Notes under the pieces: generated by a model
Seen by the model: only the letters and a program-made list of their open reading frames with translations
What the model was told of the DNA's origin: nothing
Databases searched by the model: none
Program-made: the position numbers and the translations under genes
Source of the DNA: Maribacter luteus
GTDB taxonomy: Bacteria; Bacteroidota; Bacteroidia; Flavobacteriales; Flavobacteriaceae
Direction: 5' to 3'
Assembly (NCBI RefSeq): GCF_009674825.1
Contig: NZ_WKJH01000024.1
Location: 124,001-188,000 of the forward strand
DNA: 64,000 nucleotides
Shown: positions 18,950-27,196 of the stretch, piece after piece
How positions within the stretch are numbered: position 1 is the first letter of the stretch
How the letters are laid out: every line of letters begins with the position of its first letter

Positions 18950-19256
18950 TCTCAACTTTATTAAAGCTTAACATTTATGATACTCGGAACTATGTCCTTT
19001 AACAAAAACAACTACCCTTAAACTTCTTAAGAATTTTCAAAGAAATGAAGTTTGTTCGACCAACAACTGATTTGAAAAGATGTTGGGTAGTGGATTCTGA
19101 TAATGGCTCGGTATTTTATCCCATTAATTCAAATGGCTAAAAAATGATTGAAATTTCTTTATTTAGGCTAAGTTAAAAAGGGAGGATTAACCTCCCTTTA
19201 TGGAAATCAAAAAAAAACTAACAAAAAACTTTCTATTGACCGGTCACTTATCAATA
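18950..19256. other. Spacer between susD and the enzyme genes
   Basis: No open frame of useful length and no homology that I recognise. It holds the minus-strand terminator described separately at 19175-19199. No TAnnTTTG match is visible upstream of the sulfatase at 17321-18949. Confidence 0.6.
19175..19199 (-). terminator. Intrinsic terminator after susD
   Basis: Read on the minus strand it is a perfect 9-bp stem (AAAGGGAGG / CCTCCCTTT) with a 5-base loop, followed by two more T residues so that the tail reads TTTTT. It lies about 60 bases downstream of the susD stop. It should stop part of the transcription between the SusCD pair and the enzyme genes, giving more transporter than enzyme. 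Confidence 0.8.
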
Positions 19257-20966
19257 TTACCAGCCTGGGTTTTGACTGATATTCGGATTAAGTGACAATT
19301 CATCTAAAGGTATCGGTTGTAAATAAGCCTTACTTTCGTCAAAATTATAATCTCCTGTACTTGCAAATGGTAATATATAACCATCAGCGTCCAAACTGGC
19401 ATCAGCGGCATCCAATGTGGTGTTTACAATACCATCTTCCAGGTAAGCACCCCTAGGTTGATCACCATCGAACAAGCTATGGGCCCTCCATCTATATAAA
19501 TCATCAGCTCTGAATCCTTCTGCCATTAACTCCACGGAGCGCTCCCTACGTACCTCATACAAGATGTCAGTTAATGTATAGCCATAATTTGGCCATTCGA
19601 GATCAGTTGTAATAGCGCCCAAAGTCATATGTGGCATACCTACCCTATCTCTTAATAAATTAATGGATCTGTCCAAATCGGATTGTGTTATTGTACCTAA
19701 TTCTGCTTTTGCTTCAGCAAAGATCAATAAAGCCTCAGCATATCTGAAGATGATCCTGGACGTATCTTCAGTGAAATCGCCGTAATCAGCATTATATTGA
19801 GCATTTCTGTATTTTTCAGATTCATAACCGGTTAATCCAGTGTTCGTTGAACTGAAATCGGGATACGACCAATAATTTTCAATACCATCAGCATCTATTT
19901 CAACCAAATCACCAGGAACCATTATCGTAGCGGCCAATCTGGGGTCTCTATTGATTTCAATAGTTGATAAATCTTTGTTGCCCATATAATTTGTACTAAC
20001 AGAAATTGGATCCCCATCTGTACATAAATAGCTATCTACCGCAAATAAAGTATAACCACATCTGTTGGGCCATTGTTGTTGTATAACGTTGGCAATATTC
20101 AATGTAATGGAGTTATAATCCCTCCATAACATTACCTCGCTATTACCACTATAACCCACTTGATTAAATAACGTTTGGTAATCACTATATAAAGAGAATA
20201 CACCACCGTTCATTACATCTTCGGCTGCTTCGGCAGCAATTTGCAAGAAAGCGGTACCATCAGAACCATCAACACCAAAATCGGTTCCTCTATGATACCT
20301 TTCCCAAGTACCTTCATACAAGGCAACCCTCGCTTTAAACAATTGGGCGACTTCTTTACTTATTCTCGGGTGACCGGAAATATCGGGGAAAGACTGTAAT
20401 AATGAAATAGCCGTATCTAGATCTGAAATCATAAAATCTACAACTTCATTTCTTGAATCCCTTGCAGCATAGATATAATCTTCATCGGTATTATCGAAAT
20501 ATTCTGGAAAAATAGGTAAATCACCATATTTTTTCAATAATTCAAAATAGTAATAGGCCCTAAAAAAATAAGCCTCACCTGTATATTGCCCAATTAGGGT
20601 TTCATCACCTTCAGCCTGGTCAACATGGTCCAATAGCCAGTTAGCTTCCCTTACTTCGTCCCAACTCCAAACAGAACCCGAGGCGGAAGTAGGAACTTCA
20701 TAACTCAATCCACTTAACCTATTACTTGGTTCCTGCGCAGTTCCCATATCGGAATACATATCCGGAAGAATATTGAATCCAATTGAAAGGGCCGACCAAC
20801 CTGGTAAGTCATTGTAAAAGCCATTTACGCCAGCTTGCAAATCTGAAGGAGTACTATAAAAAGTAACTTCAGAAACTGAATCTAAGGGTGTTCTATCCAA
20901 ATAATCTTCACATGAAGTTGAAAATAGAATAGTACCTAGAATAAGTATTTTATATATATTTTTCAT
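19257..20966 (-). CDS. susD-like: SusD/RagB-family glycan-binding lipoprotein
   Basis: 569-residue outer-membrane lipoprotein that captures oligosaccharides and acts as the lid of the SusC channel. The lipobox is LFSTSC (Cys19), then the SusD start EDYLDRTPLDSVSE. TPR-type helical segments are recognisable in YTGEAYFFRAYYYFELLKKYGDLP near 140-165 and in RIIFRYAEALLIFAEAKAELG near 380-400. It ends with the typical NPNISQNPGW. It lies 18 bases downstream of susC in the same orientation, the standard arrangement. Which sugar it binds cannot be read from the sequence; the neighbouring enzymes suggest a sulfated fucose-rich glycan. Confidence 0.95.
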   Translation of the reverse strand: MKNIYKILILGTILFSTSCEDYLDRTPLDSVSEVTFYSTPSDLQAGVNGFYNDLPGWSALSIGFNILPDMYSDMGTAQEPSNRLSGLSYEVPTSASGSVWSWDEVREANWLLDHVDQAEGDETLIGQYTGEAYFFRAYYYFELLKKYGDLPIFPEYFDNTDEDYIYAARDSRNEVVDFMISDLDTAISLLQSFPDISGHPRISKEVAQLFKARVALYEGTWERYHRGTDFGVDGSDGTAFLQIAAEAAEDVMNGGVFSLYSDYQTLFNQVGYSGNSEVMLWRDYNSITLNIANVIQQQWPNRCGYTLFAVDSYLCTDGDPISVSTNYMGNKDLSTIEINRDPRLAATIMVPGDLVEIDADGIENYWSYPDFSSTNTGLTGYESEKYRNAQYNADYGDFTEDTSRIIFRYAEALLIFAEAKAELGTITQSDLDRSINLLRDRVGMPHMTLGAITTDLEWPNYGYTLTDILYEVRRERSVELMAEGFRADDLYRWRAHSLFDGDQPRGAYLEDGIVNTTLDAADASLDADGYILPFASTGDYNFDESKAYLQPIPLDELSLNPNISQNPGW

Positions 20967-20983
20967 GATTATTTAATTTTTAG

Positions 20984-23900
20984 TTAGAATGATAGATTTA
21001 CCCCTAAAGAAAGTATTCTTGATAACGGATAGGATTGCGCACTACCGGTTAGACCTGATGTATTCGTTTCAGGATCAAAGAACATTAAATCGGTAAAGGT
21101 GAATAGGTTTTCCCCTGTGGCATAAATCCTTAATTTGTCTACATGGAACCTACTCGTAACATCATTCGGAAGGGTAAAACCAATTTGAAGGCTTTTTAGC
21201 CTAGTATAGGCTGCATTTTGCAATAACCTATCGGTATTATAACTGTAATTCTTGTTATTTCTACCACCACCGTTCAGATAAGGTGTTGGGAAATAACCAT
21301 CTGTGTTCGGACCCAATGGACTTGTGGTGTCCTCAGGTCTAAAATAATCCAAGTGACCTTCCCAAACAAAAGCGTGGAACGGACCATTAGCCGGACCTCT
21401 AAAACGTTGTTGGCTTCCAAAAGCCAGATCACGCTTACCAACACCTTGAATCAATGCATTAAAATCCCAATTTTTATAATTCATACCAAGGTTTACCGAA
21501 TATTGGTATCGTGGTGTGGAATTACCGATTACGCCAAAATCACCTGTATCACCATAAACATATTCTCCTCTATCGATTACATTATCCCCGTTTACATCTT
21601 TGTATTCGATATCTCCGGCAACACGTGCCCAACCGGTAATAAATGAATAATCAATATTTGAAGTCACCTCTGTTGCGGCTTCGTCCGTTAAGAACAAGCC
21701 TTCAGTCTGGAAGCCCCATATATCTCCTAAATCCTGACCTGCAAAATAGTTTGTCAAGGCTTTTGTGTCGTTAGGGTATTCTACGATAGACCTTTTGTAA
21801 TCACTTAAAACGGCCCTTACACTATAGCCAAAATCCCCTAATTTTTGTCTCCAGGTGGTTTCAACTTCCCATCCTTGTACCCTGGATGTGCCTATATTGG
21901 TCAAAGGGGCATTGGTACCTAATTGAGCAGGTAAATCAGCTCCCTGGGCAGCCATACCTTCTATGTCGGTTCGGTACCAAGAAAAACCTAAATCAAGTTT
22001 ACTATTAAAAGCACTTAAATCAAACCCAATATCTGTTGTTTTAACTTTTTCCCAAGTTAAATTCTCACTAGAAATATCTGGTGTTTGCGAAAAAGTCAAT
22101 CGTTCCCCATCAAACAAATAAGAGGTTCCTCCCGTATTCAACTCTATGGTTGAAAGGTATAGGTAATTATCAACATTTTGGTTTCCAAGCGTACCATATG
22201 AACCCCTTAGTTTAAAAGTGTTAATGGCATCAATAGGCCAAAATTCCTCTTTAGCTATATTATATCCTGCGGAGAAACTTGGGAACCCTGCCCATCGGTT
22301 ATCCGGTTCAAATCTTGAAGAACCATCCCTACGGTAACTGAATTCAAACAGGTATTTTTCTTTGTAATTATATCTAAACCTACTAAAAAGACCTACTGTT
22401 GACCAATGTGATATGGCCTCGGTCACTGTTTGATCATCATCCAAAGATGCGTTAAGCGAAATGATGTTATTACTGATCAAGTAATCAGATGAGGCACCAA
22501 GTGCATAATAATTATTGACCTCACTTTGAAAACCGACCGTAGCATGAAGATTATGGTCCTTAATCGATTTATCATAGGTCGCAAAAATATTAGGGGAAAA
22601 ATACTCATTGATCGATACAGTGGGACTGTATGAAGTCGATGCTTGTGAAACCTTGTCAACTAGTCCGTTGGGTACAACGGTTTGACTGGCCAAGATACTT
22701 ATCTCTTGGAAGTTATTGTCCCTTTTGTAATTGAAATTGGCATTTATCTTAAGTCCTTCGAAAGGCTCGATAATAATTCTTGGCGAAAGAACAATTTGAT
22801 TGTTTTCCGTTTTAACCCTTTGATCATCCCAAAACGGGTAGTAGGTATGTTGTAATAATTCCATTCCATAAATTGGGTCGTACTGTGGTAAGGTTGGCTT
22901 TATTTTCGTAATTAAATCCAACACCCTTGATTTGTTCCAAAATGTAGTGTTACTGTTAGCTTCCGTTGGAAAATCAGTATAGCTTTTCCTGTATTTACTT
23001 AACAACTCCAAGGTTAACCAATCATTTACTTTGCTGGAAATCTTGGCATCTAAATTATACCTTTGATAAGATTCATCCCCAACCTTGAGCAACCCTTCTT
23101 CATCATAAAGACCAGCGGATAAATAAAAATTCATTTTTTCATTTCCGCCAGTAATATTTACGCTATGTTTTACTCTTTGCGCCCATTTTTTCATGATGAT
23201 ATCATCCCAATCAGTAGCGGCTGTACCTTCGATACCAATTGTTCCATAATCCCAGCCATTTCCTGAGGCGTTGGAGACAATTGTCGGTGCACTACCTGGA
23301 TTTTCCATATTGGCCATGATATTTGCTAAATCCGTTTCGTCATAATAAGCCCCTTGATTATTATTTGTTCGGGCATCGTTGATGGTATATGCAAAGTTTA
23401 TAGGACTGGCACTTTCAGGCCAAATAGAAGGTTGGGTAATGGAATAGCTACTATTGTAATTTACTTTAATCTGCCCTTGCGAATTTTGACCACTTCTAGT
23501 GGTTACGATTACCGCACCGGCTGCGGCTTGAGAACCATAAATAGAAGCTGCCGCAGCATCTTTAAGAATGGAAACCGATTCAATATCCTCAGGATCAATA
23601 TCATTTAGGCTCATTTCTATACCATCGATAAGTACCAATGGCTCAGCATCGCCGATATCTCCCGTGCCGCCACTTGTGACGAAACCACGAATATTTATAT
23701 CTGAAGAAGCACCTGGCTCACCACCTGAAGAAGAGTTGGATATTACAAGACCGGGGGTCGTACCTTGTAACGATCTAAAAGCATTTGCAGTAGGTCTATT
23801 TTCAAAAACCTCTGAACCAACTTGTGATACTGCTGCTGTTAAGTTTATTTTTTTCTGCGTACCATAACCAACAACTACAACTTCTTCCAAAGCTGCTGCG

Positions 23901-24553
23901 TTTTCTTTCAATACTATTTGCAGATCCGTATTACCTGCAACAACGATCTCTTTTGTCGTATACCCAAGATAGGATACTTGTAAAATAGCGGCATCATTTA
24001 CAACTTGTATGATGAATTTACCATCAAAATCTGCGATTACTCCATTTTTAGTACCTTTTTCGACTATAGTCGCCCCTGCTAACAGGTTGCCATTTTCATC
24101 CATGACAACACCTGAAACTTGAAGCTTTTGATCGCTTTGTTCTTTGATTACAGGTAGCGGTTTTGGTTTCGGTGGCTTCTTCGTAGAGGTCTTCAGGACT
24201 ATATGCCTATCAACGATCGTATACTCAAGATTACTGTTAGAGAAAATTTGATTTAGGATAAATTCAATTTTCTTATTTTCAACCTTTAAAGTGATTTCAT
24301 TATCATTATTTAAATCACTTTTGCGGTAAAAAAAGCTAAATTCTGAAATGGATTCGATTTCATGGATAATCTCCAAAAATGAGGCTTTCTCCACATTTAA
24401 TGAAAGTTTCTTTTTTTGGGCATACCCCATGTTTGCCTGAAGCTGAAAAAGGGCAGTGAATAAAAAGAGTAATGAAAGCTTCATTTTTAAATTAAGTTTT
24501 GGAAAGATATACGTATTCGTACATCTTTCCCTAGAGTTCTCTAGTTTTTTCAT
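20984..24553 (-). CDS. susC-like: SusC-family TonB-dependent transporter with STN signalling domain
   Basis: 1189-residue outer-membrane transporter. Start at the ATG ending at 24553; an internal ATG ending at 24484 begins the hydrophobic signal (MKLSLLFLFTALFQLQA) and is an alternative. After the signal comes an STN domain (about 50-118, KKLSLNVEKASFLEIIHEIE onward), then a carboxypeptidase-regulatory-like beta domain (about 143-225), the EEVVVVGYGTQKK linker, the TonB plug (to about 360, with GAVIVTTRSGQ) and a 22-strand-type barrel to the C-terminal Phe. The STN domain is the part that, in ECF/FecR systems, contacts the periplasmic anti-sigma factor; both partners are encoded directly upstream, so it is a transducer as well as a transporter. 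Confidence 0.95.
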   Translation of the reverse strand: MKKLENSRERCTNTYIFPKLNLKMKLSLLFLFTALFQLQANMGYAQKKKLSLNVEKASFLEIIHEIESISEFSFFYRKSDLNNDNEITLKVENKKIEFILNQIFSNSNLEYTIVDRHIVLKTSTKKPPKPKPLPVIKEQSDQKLQVSGVVMDENGNLLAGATIVEKGTKNGVIADFDGKFIIQVVNDAAILQVSYLGYTTKEIVVAGNTDLQIVLKENAAALEEVVVVGYGTQKKINLTAAVSQVGSEVFENRPTANAFRSLQGTTPGLVISNSSSGGEPGASSDINIRGFVTSGGTGDIGDAEPLVLIDGIEMSLNDIDPEDIESVSILKDAAAASIYGSQAAAGAVIVTTRSGQNSQGQIKVNYNSSYSITQPSIWPESASPINFAYTINDARTNNNQGAYYDETDLANIMANMENPGSAPTIVSNASGNGWDYGTIGIEGTAATDWDDIIMKKWAQRVKHSVNITGGNEKMNFYLSAGLYDEEGLLKVGDESYQRYNLDAKISSKVNDWLTLELLSKYRKSYTDFPTEANSNTTFWNKSRVLDLITKIKPTLPQYDPIYGMELLQHTYYPFWDDQRVKTENNQIVLSPRIIIEPFEGLKINANFNYKRDNNFQEISILASQTVVPNGLVDKVSQASTSYSPTVSINEYFSPNIFATYDKSIKDHNLHATVGFQSEVNNYYALGASSDYLISNNIISLNASLDDDQTVTEAISHWSTVGLFSRFRYNYKEKYLFEFSYRRDGSSRFEPDNRWAGFPSFSAGYNIAKEEFWPIDAINTFKLRGSYGTLGNQNVDNYLYLSTIELNTGGTSYLFDGERLTFSQTPDISSENLTWEKVKTTDIGFDLSAFNSKLDLGFSWYRTDIEGMAAQGADLPAQLGTNAPLTNIGTSRVQGWEVETTWRQKLGDFGYSVRAVLSDYKRSIVEYPNDTKALTNYFAGQDLGDIWGFQTEGLFLTDEAATEVTSNIDYSFITGWARVAGDIEYKDVNGDNVIDRGEYVYGDTGDFGVIGNSTPRYQYSVNLGMNYKNWDFNALIQGVGKRDLAFGSQQRFRGPANGPFHAFVWEGHLDYFRPEDTTSPLGPNTDGYFPTPYLNGGGRNNKNYSYNTDRLLQNAAYTRLKSLQIGFTLPNDVTSRFHVDKLRIYATGENLFTFTDLMFFDPETNTSGLTGSAQSYPLSRILSLGVNLSF

Positions 24554-24632
24554 AATTTTGGAATGGTTTTAGTTAGTTACTACTGGAATCATTAATACGC
24601 CGGAAAGTGCTGCAACACTTTTCGGTTTTTTT
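24553..24632 (+). ncRNA. Candidate antisense RNA opposite the susC leader
   Basis: On the plus strand TAATTTTG (24553-24560) matches the Bacteroidetes -7 consensus TAnnTTTG, although no good -33 element is seen. About 40 bases further on there is an intrinsic terminator: a 10-bp stem at 24600-24609/24616-24625 with one G-T pair, then seven T. No plus-strand gene exists here. A transcript from about 24567 to 24632 would be complementary to the 5' leader of susC. Known Bacteroides PULs of the ECF/anti-sigma type carry cis-antisense RNAs at this position. Prediction only. Confidence 0.45.
24600..24632 (+). terminator. Plus-strand intrinsic terminator in the FecR-susC gap
   Basis: CCGGAAAGTG, a 6-base loop, CACTTTTCGG and then TTTTTTT. 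The T tract follows the stem only on the plus strand, so the element faces against all the genes around it. It is best explained as the end of an antisense RNA. Confidence 0.65.
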
Positions 24633-24702
24633 GTGACCTTTTTTATGTCATACGCTAAATATTTATTTCATTTATTATTGGTAACCTAGAATTCAATTTT
24701 AT

Positions 24703-25911
24703 TTAAACACTAGGTTTTATATTCACAATTATAATTTTACCATCCTCTTTATAAAATTCGAATGGTGTATGTTCTTGGCAGACTTCCAAAATCTTTTCCA
24801 AAGATTCATTTTCAAACGTGCCCGTGAATTTTTTCAACCCCAGCTCTTGGTATTCATTTTCAATCTCGACATTAAAATGGCGTTCTAATTCTTTCAACAT
24901 CAAATCAAAACTATCATCAACGAACAATAATTTATTATCCTTCCAAGCTATATACTTATTTATATTGGCCTTTTCTACCAATATCGCCTCTTCATTATAT
25001 ATTGCACGCTGTCCCGGCTTTATCTTAATGGGCTTACCGGCTTCCCCGTTATTTGATTTGTATACACTTACACTACCCTCGACCAATACCGTGGAGGTAT
25101 TGTTTTCATCCTTGTAACTAGACATATTGAATTCTGTGCCATACACTCGAGTATTCATATCGTCAGTAATAACCGTAAAAGGGCGGGACTCATCTTTTTC
25201 AACCGAAAAATAGGCCTCCCCATCTAAATAAACATTCCGCGGTGCATCCTTTAAAAAATTGATTGGATAGCGTAATTTTGTACCTGAATTTAAGTAAACC
25301 TCAGAACCATCAGATAATACGATTCCGAACTTCTTTCCATAGGGTACGGTAAGTACATTGTATTCCAAAGACCCTGATTCTTTATTTGCCTTATCATACT
25401 GCAACTTGTTTTTTTCTTGACTCACCACTTTCTTTCCCGAAGCGTCAGTAACAACCTTTGAAGAGGTCTCATCCAAGACAGCTACCGTGCCATCTTCGAG
25501 CTCAAGTGTTATTTGCGGTTGTACCACGACTGATTCAACAGGTGCCGCATCAAAAACACCTTGTGTATAGCTCACTATTCCTAAAGCAACCAACCCTACA
25601 AAAACAGCGGCTACCTTTAAGAAAACCCTGGATTTTGATTTTTGTGTTAACCGTATTTCTTTTTGTATATCATTTCTTTTTTCGATAATATGTCTCCACA
25701 TACCATCAAAATCTTTTTCAGAAAGCTTATCATTGTCAAAATCCATCAACAATACCAACCTTCTTGCTTTTTCAACCAATTCCCTTTTATTCGGATGGTC
25801 AGCCAACCAATTCTCCCAAAAACCATTGGTCATGGCATCACTGTCCAGCACCCATTTCTGGAAGTATTCATCCTTCACAAAATCTTCCAAAATGTAATTG
25901 ACATATTTCAT
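24703..25911 (-). CDS. FecR-family anti-sigma factor
   Basis: 402-residue inner-membrane regulator. The cytoplasmic N-terminal part (1-95, with WLADHPNKRELVEKAR) would hold the sigma factor. One membrane segment lies at about 96-114 (VFLKVAAVFVGLVALGIVSY). The periplasmic FecR domain contains TVPYGKKFGIVLSDGSEVYLN and the YLDGEAYFSV motif, and a C-terminal DUF4974-like region (KLLFVDDSFDLMLKELERHF onward) probably contacts the STN domain of SusC. It lies between the sigma gene and susC, all in one orientation. When SusC binds its ligand, the signal should pass through this protein to release the ECF sigma factor. Confidence 0.93.
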   Translation of the reverse strand: MKYVNYILEDFVKDEYFQKWVLDSDAMTNGFWENWLADHPNKRELVEKARRLVLLMDFDNDKLSEKDFDGMWRHIIEKRNDIQKEIRLTQKSKSRVFLKVAAVFVGLVALGIVSYTQGVFDAAPVESVVVQPQITLELEDGTVAVLDETSSKVVTDASGKKVVSQEKNKLQYDKANKESGSLEYNVLTVPYGKKFGIVLSDGSEVYLNSGTKLRYPINFLKDAPRNVYLDGEAYFSVEKDESRPFTVITDDMNTRVYGTEFNMSSYKDENNTSTVLVEGSVSVYKSNNGEAGKPIKIKPGQRAIYNEEAILVEKANINKYIAWKDNKLLFVDDSFDLMLKELERHFNVEIENEYQELGLKKFTGTFENESLEKILEVCQEHTPFEFYKEDGKIIIVNIKPSV

Positions 25912-26118
25912 TATTACCCAGAAAAAAAATGATAAACTTTATTGTTATCTAACAAGAGGGAAAAAAAGTATTATTACTTAAAAAAATTTAATTTTTTTTT
26001 AACAATACATCTAAAATAATTAGTTTTTAGCTATTAATATCTTTATCAATAACCGAGGACAAAATATAGGAAGGTGTTCTTGCTTTAAGAAAAAAATGAA
26101 GCTTGTATCGGGGATATT
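25912..26118. other. AT-rich spacer between sigma and fecR-like genes
   Basis: 207 bases, very AT-rich, with long A and T runs near 25973-26000. A weak 5-bp hairpin (AAGTA / TACTT) followed by T residues on the minus strand at about 25966-25980 might attenuate read-through. No open frame. Confidence 0.35.
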
Positions 26119-26757
26119 TTACTTGGAAAATAGATTTAATTGGTTTTTAAGAAGCTTTAGGGTATGCGCCATTAAATTGTAAATTCCTTTTTTATCAAGT
26201 GCCATGATTTCAGATATTTCATCATAACTTAAGCGACAATAATACTTTAAATGAATTATTTCCCTTTGCTTACCACTTAACTTTTGTAACTCCTTTGACA
26301 ATGCTGCCCTTTCATTATCAAACCGTTGTTTTTCTATAAGGCTTTTTTCTATTGAAGCCGTTGTTTCCACGACTTTCTCCAATTCAGTAGAACAATTGGT
26401 TTTTCTTTTTTTGGAAACTTGTGAAAGTAACTTTCTTCGTATAGATTTATATAGGTAAGATTTTATAGATCTGACCAGACCTAACTTGTGTTTAGTATCC
26501 CATAATTCTATAAAAAGATCCTGAATACAATCTTTTACCAATTCATGGTCCCTAACAAGTTTCAATCCATAACTATACAATTTTTCAACATGCAGTTCAT
26601 ATATAGTTGAAAAAGCAAGCTCACTACCTGCTTGAAATTCTTGCCATAATTGTATATCGGAAACTTCGCCTCTTTTTTCTAAGGGCCTAGATTCAAATAC
26701 GCTATTAACCTTATCTTCAATATCATTCGTCTTATGCAGGTGGCTATTCGAAGGCAA
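26119..26757 (-). CDS. ECF-type RNA polymerase sigma factor
   Basis: 212-residue sigma-70-family ECF factor. Region 2 lies at about 48-95 (AFSTIYELHVEKLYSYG, then VKDCIQDLFIELWD, which binds core polymerase and the -10 element). Region 4 is a helix-turn-helix at about 157-205 (LQKLSGKQREIIHLKYY, LSYDEISEIM). It is expected to transcribe the susCD operon when released by the FecR-like protein encoded just downstream. Odd point: the frame has no ATG. The only usual start codon before region 2 is the TTG ending at 26757, and the frame closes at a TAA ending at 26784, so translation may be weak. The first 32 residues precede the point where such factors usually begin (SDIQLWQEF). Confidence 0.92.
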   Translation of the reverse strand: MPSNSHLHKTNDIEDKVNSVFESRPLEKRGEVSDIQLWQEFQAGSELAFSTIYELHVEKLYSYGLKLVRDHELVKDCIQDLFIELWDTKHKLGLVRSIKSYLYKSIRRKLLSQVSKKRKTNCSTELEKVVETTASIEKSLIEKQRFDNERAALSKELQKLSGKQREIIHLKYYCRLSYDEISEIMALDKKGIYNLMAHTLKLLKNQLNLFSK

Positions 26758-27158
26758 AACAAAAAGGTTTATATGGTTGGTTTACGATCTAAAGATACAT
26801 AAATATTTTTTTCAGTCATTTTTATAGATTGATAAAATGATAAAAATAACACCAAATATTGAAAATAATATATTTTAAAGGCCATAATTTGCGAATTGAT
26901 AATTTTTTTGGAAAGAAATTTGAACTCGGAAAGATGTTTTGGCCTGCGTTTAATATACAATCACCTAACTATTCATGGGTGCCATTAGTTTAGAAAATCA
27001 TTTTACTCACGATTCAAGCTAAAATAATAGAAAACAAATACTCGATTCTCGATAATCTTTAACGTGCCAACTAAAAAATCAACATTCTTCAACATAAGAT
27101 TTCACCTACAAAATAAGTCGCTTCACAACAATAATTAACAAATTGTTCTGCAATTAGG
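26758..27158. other. Divergent intergenic region
   Basis: About 400 AT-rich bases between the divergent sigma gene and the beta-propeller gene. The plus-strand promoter-like box is listed separately. I see no coding remnant and no clear promoter for the sigma gene. Confidence 0.5.
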
Positions 27159-27166
27159 TAGATTTG
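27159..27166 (+). promoter_or_regulatory. Promoter -7 element of the beta-propeller gene
   Basis: TAGATTTG matches the Bacteroidetes -7 consensus TAnnTTTG exactly. Transcription would start about 7 bases later, leaving a leader of roughly 24 bases before the ATG at 27197. The -33 element is not clear (the nearest TTG is at 27143). The box overlaps a TTG at 27164 and so argues against that codon as the start. Confidence 0.55.
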
Positions 27167-27196
27167 AAAAAACAAACATTTATAAACCAATTTTTT

